A stretch of DNA of 14,834 nucleotides from Cochliopodium minus. Taxonomy: Eukaryota > Discosea > Himatismenida > Cochliopodiidae. Shown here one piece after another: positions 8,361-14,834 of this stretch. The notes beneath the pieces are model-generated. The model searched no databases, was not told where the DNA came from, and saw nothing but the letters and a program-made list of their open reading frames with translations. Both the position numbers and the translations under genes were made by a program. The DNA is taken from positions 190,343 through 205,176 of the forward strand of contig JAMYWO010000003.1 in assembly GCA_024220525.1 (NCBI GenBank). The letters run 5' to 3'. Every line of letters begins with the position of its first letter. The stretch's first letter is position 1.

Positions 8361-8529
8361 ACCAATAATAATTCAAATTTAATTGAATTTTTTATTGGAA
8401 TAACTCTTATTAAAGTATTCTTGATCATTTTGTGATAGCTTTTGTAGTTTATATACTTTTTGACAATTTTATTTTTTATCTGTATGTGTTTTATTTTTTT
8501 TTTTTATTTTTATTTACTTTTTATAAACA

Positions 8530-9532
8530 TTAATTTCCAAAGGAATGAAAACCTATGAATTGAGGAGTGGAATGAATAGAACTTTGAGGATTAAAAGATT
8601 GAAAGGGGATGTTGACAGAGTTGGAATAAATCGAAGGTAACAAGCGAGAAAGATCCTCCATCTTCTTCTTCAAGCTCTCGATCTTCTCTTTGTTCTTGGA
8701 ATATTTCTTTTTGAGGACTTGATAGCCAGAATGAGAGGATTTTTTTTTTTTGGGATATTTAACAACATTATCATCAATATCATCTTCGATAAAAAGTATG
8801 GTGGTAGGATTTGTTGTACTGTTATTATTGTTATTGTTGTTTTTATTTTTATTTTTTGATTGGTAGTTGGTTTCGCTTGTATGTTTGCTTTTTTTGCTTG
8901 ATTTATCTTTTCCACTTTTCCTCTTCTTTGATCTTTCCTCCTCTGAAACACTATCTGACTCTTCCTCCTCATTTTCATCTTCTAATAATTAGATTTTAAA
9001 AAATTTCGAATAAAATAGGAGTAAATTCTTTTATAATTAAAAATGTTAGATTATATGGTGTGAATTCAATTTCTTTTGGAGATGTTTGATTTGCATATAC
9101 AGGTTAATTTTATATTATTTTACCATCATCACCTTGAATGAGATTCCTTTTCTCAATCAACAAAAATGCTGCCTTCAAATTTTTCCTCAAATCAATATCC
9201 TTGTATTGATTCTTCATCCAAACAAACAAATTCGACAATTTCTTTAATTTTGCATTCTTATTTGACTTCGAATAGGAACTATCATAAATATATCTGATAT
9301 ATTGATTTACAGTGTCTATCATCTTATCTCCAGCCATGAAATCGAGATCAAAATCTTTTATCTTTTTCTCTTCAATGAATTTGAAAAAGGAGCAAACATT
9401 GGTGCTTTCAGAATTGACAATAGAGTTCTTATTTTCCATGCCTTCTTTGGATTTGGAAAAATGATCCAAATAATCCTTGAAAAAAGGATAAAGAAATAAA
9501 TATCTTCCCCTTCTCTGCCTAATTCTTTTCAT
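8530..9532 (-). CDS. g7: array-family protein, two exons (286 aa)
   Basis: Exon 1 is 9532-9124 and exon 2 is 8981-8530, joined in phase 1. The ATG at 9532 begins MKRIRQRRGR and is preferred over an upstream in-frame Met at 9655 that lies inside g8. Residues about 13-112 are the family domain (LYPFFKDYLDHF, CSFFKFIEEK, FDLDFMAGDKMID, KLSNLFVWMKNQ). Exon 2 has no early Met. It encodes an acidic/serine run, a basic stretch (RSKKRKSGKDKSSKKSK), an Asn run, and a SIM-like TILFIEDDIDD. A Lys-rich coil (KKKYSKNKEKIESLKKKMED) and a tail ending QFIGFHSFGN (TAA) follow. The ending groups it with g1 and the pseudogene rather than the YPPY group. Function unknown; a nuclear location is inferred from the basic clusters. 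Confidence 0.8.
8982..9123 (-). other. g7 intron, GT-AG, phase 1 (142 bp)
   Basis: Donor GATG|GTAAAATAA, acceptor AATTATTAG|AAGATG. It lies just after the helical domain, as in g2, g4 and the second unit of g6. Splicing creates Asp-Asp-Glu-Asp-Glu and opens the linker, coil and tail exon. Confidence 0.78.
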
Positions 9533-9566
9533 TTTTTTTATTTTTTTTTTATTTATTTTTATTTTT

Positions 9567-11088
9567 TTATTTATTTTGAAAATTGGAAAATGGATAATAA
9601 GAATAGTAAAGAGGAGCTTGTTGTTGTTGAGCATTTGGAAAGGAAAAATTGGCATAATTAGTAACAGGATAGTTAATTTGAGGAGTGATAAATGCTTGTT
9701 GAGGAGAGTTTACAGGGACAGTCATAGTCGGGACATTATTGACTTGTTGGGAAGAAAGATTGGAAAAGTATTGAAGGAGATCACTTATCTTTTTCTCCAA
9801 AGAAGAAATTTTCTTTTCATTTGAAACAGACAAACTCTGCAAATTCTCAAATTTTAACTTTTTGGCTTGTAAAAGACTGTTTTCCTTTGTTTCTTTCTCT
9901 TCTTTTATTGTTATGTTATCGTTAGAAAGAATTTCTATAGGATGTTCATTATTTATTATTGGAGAATTTTCGATAGAACACTCTTCGGTTTCTTCCTCGC
10001 TGGTTTTTCTTTTTTGGAAGATCATTTTTGTTGGATTTTTCTTGTATTTGGATGACATAGCCTCAATTACAAATGTAAGGTTACTCAACAAGGAATCATT
10101 ATTTGGAAGATCCAAATTATTGTTGATTACCCACTTGAACACGACCTCCAACTGGACATATCTATTTTTTACAGTGAAAATGCTCAAAGATCCACCACTG
10201 AGAGTTTCGATATATTTCTTGTTGCACTCAATGAAAAGATCCGAAGAGACAAAATCGATATCGAAATTTTTTATGTCAAACTCTTTTTTTAAGAAAACGA
10301 GATAAGAATCAAAAATGTTTCTTTTGCTTTTTAAAGTGTTTTTCAGGTTTTCGTAGGATTTCTGTTCTCGGATTTGTTTCAATTCTAATAATCTGACCCT
10401 CTCAAATTCTTGCAGATATTCATGAAATAAATTTCCTTTTTTTTTTTTTTGAAGAGGTAAAAAATTTACATGAAAATTTATTATTTAAATAAAAAATTAT
10501 ACCTCTTATTATTGATTTCAATGGAGAGATATAGTCGAATTTTTTTTTTTTATGTATTGTTTTATCTTGTTTGATATTTTCATTGTTTCTCTTATTGATC
10601 CTTGATTTATATTCCATGTTTCTAATTTGATTCTCTTCTTTTTTCTGATCTATTTCAACTTTCTTTAAATTCTCGATTTCTGAATCTTTTTTCGATTGAT
10701 AATATTGCTTCTTCTTGTTATCTAGCAAGATTGAAATATTCGTTATATTTTCCACCAATCTATCGTTGTTTATATTATTTTCTCTTATCCACCAAAAAAA
10801 TTTGTATAATTCGTTCATATAAATGGCATTGGTGCTGGGTTTGGATATTTTCTCGATATGAACAAGAAATTGATTCATAGAATCTTCAAAAGATGAAGAG
10901 CAAATGAATTCCAAGCTCAGATCGGTAATATCCAATTGATCTTTCAAGAATTTGAAATAATGATACATCCTATAAAAAATATTATTAAAAGCCTTTTGGG
11001 ATGATTGATCAAAAGATTTGGCGGCGATTTCGCAATATGATCTGAAAAGTGGAAATGAGTCTAATAATTCTTCTTTGTTAATTTGCAT
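9567..11088 (-). CDS. g8: double-domain array-family protein, two exons (484 aa)
   Basis: Exon 1 is 11088-10503 and exon 2 is 10435-9567, joined in phase 1 (Arg-Gly-Asn-Leu-Phe). Exon 1 has one domain (residues about 11-108: SFPLFRSYCE, MYHYFKFLKDQLDI, and a final helix with FFWWIREN) and a basic linker. Exon 2 starts straight into a second domain (about 198-305: LFHEYLQEF, SYLVFLKKEFDI, FDIDFVSSDLFIE, VVFKWVINN). It then has a Glu/Ser linker, a coiled coil (SNEKKISSLEKKISDLL) and a Gln/Pro/Tyr tail ending APLYYSYYPFSNFQNK (TAA). Exon 2 has no in-frame ATG before its domain, and exon 1 has no coil or tail, so the fused model explains both. The stop is only 34 bp from the g7 start. The alternative is two genes, the second starting at a non-AUG or lost codon. 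Confidence 0.7.
10436..10502 (-). other. g8 intron, GT-AG, joins the two domains (67 bp)
   Basis: Donor AGAG|GTATAATT. The acceptor is the end of a 14-A tract (AAAAG|GAAATT), as in g4 intron 2. Phase 1. The frame upstream of exon 2 stays open through the A tract but contains no Met before a TAA at about 10487. Confidence 0.7.
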
Positions 11089-11164
11089 TTTTTTTTTATT
11101 TTTTATTTATTTTGTGGATAATAAATAATGTTTGAATCGGACAATCATTTTATTTTTAAATCAG

Positions 11165-12652
11165 TTAATTGAAATTGGTGTTTTGAATGGAGAAAGAATT
11201 TTGGTTGCTGTAGTTTTGAATGGATGAAAACTTGATGGAAAGGAGAGTGGAAACGTAGCTGTTGATCTCATCGACCTTGTTATTGAGATCAAGAATCCTA
11301 ACCTGATGGAGTTGCAACAAAGAAAGGAGTTTGGTTCTCTTAGAATTTTTAGCAGGATTCTCAACATCAGGATTATTTTCAACGAGATCAACAACAATTA
11401 CTTTCTCCTTTCCATCAAGTTTTGTTTGTGATTCCCAATCAAACAATAATCTTTTTTTGGGATTTTTTGCTGTGATGTTTGTGGAAGAAGTGGTGGAGAT
11501 TTTGGATTGATCTGATTTGTCAGAAGTATTGGGTAAGTTTGGACTAGTTAGTGAAGATGCATTTCCTGATGAAGAGGGTTTAGTGGGGGATGTTCTTTCA
11601 AGAGAATTATCATTCTTTTTGGAAGAATCTGGTAATAATGGTGTACTCTTTTTTACATTTGACTTTATAGGGATTTGAATGGATGTTGAAGATATTTTCT
11701 TTGGTACGTCTGTCGAAGGAGGTTTGATGTTTACTTTAACTTTATCAGAAGGAGCAGTTATAATTGTTTTTTGATCAGATTTAGATGGAACTGCAATTTT
11801 CTTTTTAGAAGATCTCGTACTGTATGATGAAAAAACGATTGGAGACTGTATTTTAGGAAGGCTTCCTTTGAGAATATTTGTTTTGGGGGCAGATTTATCA
11901 GATTTGCTTGATATAAACGGTTTTCTTGATATCACTCCAGAATTTTTGTTTGATTTCAGATCTTTCTTGAAAGATGAGGTCGATTTGGATATGGGCATAA
12001 CGATAGGAGCAGATACAATCTTTCTCTTCATGGGAAAAGGATCATCAGAAGAAGATTCTACTGAGAGATAATCTTCATCCTCATCTTCGAAATATAATTG
12101 CATATCATTCTTCAATCTACCGATATCCTCTTCTGTAGCATCTTCATCATCCCCGGAGAAATCCATCTCAATATTATTTTCTTCATATTGCATCCCCTTT
12201 TTTGATTTCTTTCCCTTGTGCTGTTGTTTATCACCATCATCTGATTTGAAATCTCCATCATCCATCTTATTCTTTTGGATTTCTTCGGTGCAAAAATCAA
12301 TCACATCGTTTAAACTCTTTAACAATTTATCATTCATCTTCTTGTTATCTTTTGTCCAATTCAAGAAATTTATAAGCATCCTGATTTTGTTGTAGATTGA
12401 TGTTTTGGCATAATCTTGAATATAATCGATGTAATTCTTGTTGAGATCTAAAAATTTGTCAGATTCTATGAAATGGAGATCGAAGATGGGAATCTCCTTT
12501 ATATTTTTGAAGAATCCAAAGTATTGATGTGTCAATGTGAACATTCTGTCGAAGTATCCTTTTGCTTGATCGGCAGAGATGGAATTCAGGAAAGATTTGT
12601 ACAAAGGAGAAAAGTTAAACTATGCTTCTTTATCGATTTTCTTTTTAGTCAT
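11165..12652 (-). CDS. g9: longest array-family protein, in-frame TAG at codon 11
   Basis: A frame from the ATG at 12652 runs to the TAA at 11165 (496 codons) with one internal stop, TAG at 12622-12620. Family similarity starts right after it (FNFSPLYKSFL), so the ATG and the codons after the TAG belong together. Residues about 12-107 are the helical domain (QYFGFFKNIKEI, FDLHFIESDKFLDLN, TSIYNKIRMLINFLNWTKDN). A very long linker is rich in Ser, Lys, Pro and Asp, with acidic-serine clusters and NLS-like KKR. VIVVDLVENN (about 418) is a strong SUMO-interacting-motif match, and a coil and an Asn/Gln/Ser tail ending NTNFN follow. The remaining frame is intact. The TAG is therefore a recent nonsense change, a readthrough site, or is bypassed by a downstream start at the loss of helix 1. 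Single exon. Confidence 0.72.
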
Positions 12653-12819
12653 TTCTTTTTTTTTTTAATTTGATTTTGATTTTGAATAAAAAATCATTTT
12701 TTCCAACAGTCCCTGTTAAAGAAACATTTTTTGCGGTTTTTGTATAAATTGATATTGTGTCAATATTTATTTTGTGTCAAAATTAAATTTTTTATTTTTA
12801 TAAAGGTAGAGAAGATTAG
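12653..12819. promoter_or_regulatory. g10-g9 gap with paired 9-bp motif
   Basis: This 167-bp gap upstream of g9 holds two exact copies of TTGTGTCAA (minus strand TTGACACAA) at 12755-12763 and 12772-12780, 17 bp apart. The half sites TTG...CAA are inverted. A third copy lies just upstream of g10. I suggest a regulatory element, but the evidence is only this recurrence and position. Confidence 0.3.
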
Positions 12820-13641
12820 TTAAAAGTAGAAATATTGAGGATTGGATTGTGTAAGATTAGGATTGGGAAAAGAATAATTGGAGCAAAGAATGGAGAGGTT
12901 TTTAGAGATGTTATCAAGTTTGTTATAGATTTGATCTATAATCTGTTCATTGGCATTGTACAACTTCATAATTGGATCTTCATCTAAAATCATATCTTTT
13001 GGTGATTTATCTGTTTCCTCTTTGTGATTGAGAATAATTTCATTTGAAATGAGCAAAATATCTTCTTTATTTAATTTCTCTTCAATTGGATTGGATGATG
13101 GGTATTGTTTTATTGGAGATTCCTTTCTTTTCTTGATGTATTCTTCATTTGTTGTATTTGTGATGGTTTTCTTTCTCTTTTTTGTTTTTTTTTCATTCTT
13201 CATCACTTCCTCTTCTTCATCCAGATCATCATTCTCTTTAATATATTCTGGTGGAGATTCTGATTTGTAGCTGATTATGAATAAATTGATATTATCAATC
13301 ACTTGATCGAGGTTTTGGTGTTGAATAATGTATTCATCTTTATTTGCAAGATTATTCTTTATCCAATTCATGAACATTAATAGAGATTTGAATTTCTTGA
13401 CATATGTCTTTTTTACATAGTTCAATCTTCCAAGATAATTCACAAAATCAACCAAATAATCATTGAATTCGTTTGTTCCAACAAAATTCAAATCAAATTC
13501 CTTTATCCCCTTTTTCATTAGATAAATCATATATTTCTTTATATTTCCCACAATACGTTTATTTTCACAATTCATAACAATGGAATCACTATATTGATTG
13601 AACAAATCTGAAAATTCATTTGGAAGGAAAGACCTGTACAT
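12820..13641 (-). CDS. g10: array-family protein, single exon (273 aa)
   Basis: The start is the ATG at 13641; the longer frame uses a TTG at 13674. Residues about 10-100 are the family domain: FSDLFNQYSDS, IKKYMIYLMKKGI, FDLNFVGTNEFNDYL, KKFKSLLMFMNWIKNN. The FFKFL segment here is YMIYL, a divergent form. The linker has an acidic DDLDEEEEV run and basic KKTKKRKK and IKKRKES clusters. A short coil (NANEQIIDQIYNKLDNISKN) leads to a brief Asn/Pro/Ser tail ending NPQYFYF and TAA. The tail is shorter than in g3, g4 or g6. No intron is needed. The plus-strand frame opposite it is a shadow. Function unknown. Confidence 0.82.
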   Translation of the reverse strand: MYRSFLPNEFSDLFNQYSDSIVMNCENKRIVGNIKKYMIYLMKKGIKEFDLNFVGTNEFNDYLVDFVNYLGRLNYVKKTYVKKFKSLLMFMNWIKNNLANKDEYIIQHQNLDQVIDNINLFIISYKSESPPEYIKENDDLDEEEEVMKNEKKTKKRKKTITNTTNEEYIKKRKESPIKQYPSSNPIEEKLNKEDILLISNEIILNHKEETDKSPKDMILDEDPIMKLYNANEQIIDQIYNKLDNISKNLSILCSNYSFPNPNLTQSNPQYFYF

Positions 13642-13665
13642 TTTTTTTTTTTTATAAAACAAAGA

Positions 13666-13674
13666 TTGTGTCAA
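13666..13674 (-). promoter_or_regulatory. Third copy of the 9-bp motif, upstream of g10
   Basis: TTGTGTCAA (minus strand TTGACACAA) lies 25 bp upstream of the g10 ATG. It matches the two copies upstream of g9 exactly. Its role is a guess. Confidence 0.25.
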
Positions 13675-13833
13675 ATTTCTTTTTTATATTCTTAAAATCA
13701 TATTTGGATTAGAATCATTGTTTAGAAATTTAATCCAATCTTCAATTCCATTTACAAAATCTTTTATTCAATGAAAATTTACTTTTTTAAAAATAATTTT
13801 TAATATTTTTTTATATTTGTAACGATTTATAGA
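13675..13833. other. g11-g10 gap, AT-rich
   Basis: About 160 bp of AT-rich DNA with no ORF of family character, RNA gene or repeat that I can recognise. It must hold the end of g11 and the upstream region of g10. Confidence 0.5.
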
Positions 13834-14754
13834 TCAATTTGCGAATGTACTGGAGATTTTGTCAATTTTCTTTTGTATCATGTCAATTTTGTTTTGACAT
13901 TCTAAAATCAATTTATTGATAATCTCGTATTCCTCTTCTGATGTTGTAATCTTGTTTCTTTTTGAAGTATTGGGAGAATCAATATCATCATCTGACGATT
14001 TTTCATTCTTTCTCTTGGCGGTCTCAATCAAATCATCCATAAGGAAGGAATCATCTTCATCAGTTGAGGAAGTATCCTTATCGAGCTCCTCTTTTTTATT
14101 ATTCCTTGTATTTCTTGTATTATTTTCGATGGATGGCAATTCCTTCTTTTTTATTTTATATTCAAATGATTCATCCTCCTCATAATTCACTCTGGGCTTC
14201 CTTTTTGATTTATTATTGTTCAAATTTTTATTGTTGTTTGTTCCTAAATTATTATTGTTGACAGAACTTCTTCTTTTGCTTTTCTTTTTGTTGGGATCAT
14301 CATTAGATTTATTAATATTCCTCTTTTGGCTTTCCTTCTTTGTTAATTCCAATTTATCAATCACATTGTTGACATTAAGGATGAGGAGATCATTTTTGGG
14401 ATCTGTTTGTTTGATCCATTTCATTAAATCGATTTGGGAATTGAATTTCGTTCTTAATGTGGTAGATGACAAATCCTTTTTGCATATACTTTCGATATAT
14501 TGATTAGAGAACTTTATAAATTGAGGTGATGTAATAAATTCTGCATCAAAAATTTCAACACCCATTTTATCTTTCAAATATACAAAGTAATCAATGATAC
14601 GGAACATATGCCTGCTTGTGTTTAGAGATATATTGGTGACTCTTTTTTGTTCTTCATACTTTTTTGTTTTTTTTTGGGAATATTGTTCGATATATTCTTT
14701 AAATGTGGCACAATAATCATTGAAATCTTCTTTATTTATTCTAGATTTTGACAT
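13834..14754 (-). CDS. g11: array-family protein, single exon, tail-less (306 aa)
   Basis: The start is the ATG at 14754, preceded by a purine-rich stretch. Residues about 15-118 are the family domain (ATFKEYIEQY, IIDYFVYLKDKMGV, FDAEFITSPQFIKFSNQYIE, LSSTTLRTKFNSQIDLMKWIK). The linker (about 130-250) has strongly basic clusters (KKKSKRRSS, KSKRKPR), Asn runs and acidic-serine blocks, with LMDDLIETAKR as a weak SIM-like element. It ends in a helical coil (NKLILECQNKIDMIQKKIDKI) followed by only SSTFAN and TGA, so the Asn/Gln/Pro tail of the other members is absent. Either this copy lost the tail exon or the tail is dispensable. Function unknown. Confidence 0.83.
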   Translation of the reverse strand: MSKSRINKEDFNDYCATFKEYIEQYSQKKTKKYEEQKRVTNISLNTSRHMFRIIDYFVYLKDKMGVEIFDAEFITSPQFIKFSNQYIESICKKDLSSTTLRTKFNSQIDLMKWIKQTDPKNDLLILNVNNVIDKLELTKKESQKRNINKSNDDPNKKKSKRRSSVNNNNLGTNNNKNLNNNKSKRKPRVNYEEDESFEYKIKKKELPSIENNTRNTRNNKKEELDKDTSSTDEDDSFLMDDLIETAKRKNEKSSDDDIDSPNTSKRNKITTSEEEYEIINKLILECQNKIDMIQKKIDKISSTFAN

Positions 14755-14834
14755 TTTTTTTTTAATTTTTTGAAGAGATAAAAAGAATCTTATTGATCAT
14801 CTTGAAATATCAGTTTATAATCTTAAATCTTTTT

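Larger units (their letters stand above)
7991..8529. other. Longest gap in the array, g7 to g6
   Basis: About 540 bp with no intact gene. Apart from the two tail relics it is AT-rich sequence with poly-A/poly-T tracts. It probably contains the 3' flank of g7 and the upstream region of g6. It also marks where at least one family member has been lost. I see no RNA gene or other element. Confidence 0.6.

Noticed and set aside
12620-12622. Ciliate-type genetic code (TAA/TAG as Gln)
   Set aside because: Most genes end in TAA at a conserved tail position and glutamine is written with CAA/CAG; a single TAG is not enough.
529-14754. Active tyrosine recombinases or a DIRS/Crypton element
   Set aside because: No catalytic R, H-x-x-R and Y region, no reverse transcriptase, and no terminal repeats were found; only the N-terminal domain is suggestive.

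Overview
The window reads as nuclear DNA of an AT-rich unicellular eukaryote (roughly three quarters A+T by eye). Short GT-AG introns of about 55-150 bp interrupt the genes. Intact reading frames end in TAA or TGA at a conserved C-terminal position, which fits the standard code. Coding runs of Asn, Lys and Ser/acidic residues are common, as in dictyostelids and other AT-rich protists. The sequence alone does not let me name the organism.

Layout: everything I can support is on the minus strand, as a tight head-to-tail array of one paralogous gene family. Left to right: a weak ORF at 72-257; g1 (529-1452); g2 (1627-3100); g3 (3169-4268); g4 (4357-5265); a pseudogene (5376-6085); g6 (6141-7990, two domains); two decayed tail relics (about 8067-8360); g7 (8530-9532); g8 (9567-11088, two domains); g9 (11165-12652, with an in-frame TAG at codon 11); g10 (12820-13641); g11 (13834-14754). 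Most intergenic gaps are only 34-200 bp. The plus strand shows only shadow ORFs.

Family architecture: (1) an N-terminal all-helical domain of about 100 residues, with a Y/F-F-K-F/Y-L core, an FD-x-x-F-hydrophobic-S stretch, and an S-x-x-T...L-x-x-F-L-x-W-I/M/T-K/R end; (2) a K/S/D/E-rich, NLS-like linker; (3) in several members a SUMO-interacting-motif-like element; (4) a short coiled coil; (5) an Asn/Gln/Pro/Ser tail ending in QQxPVYxxxxYPPY-like or QFIxFHPFGN-like motifs. I infer that the N-terminal domain resembles the SAM-like core-binding domain of tyrosine recombinases, with no catalytic domain following it. That would suit a DNA-binding, oligomerising nuclear protein, but it is unproven.

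Several genes only make sense after splicing. I resolved nine introns in six genes, and every one is phase 1, separating the helical domain, linker and coil/tail into exchangeable modules. In g6 and g8 this joins two consecutive domain-coding units into one double-domain protein. Near-identical g1/pseudogene ends, truncated copies and tail relics show the cluster is duplicating, converting and decaying. No known gene name can be assigned, and the biological role is unknown.
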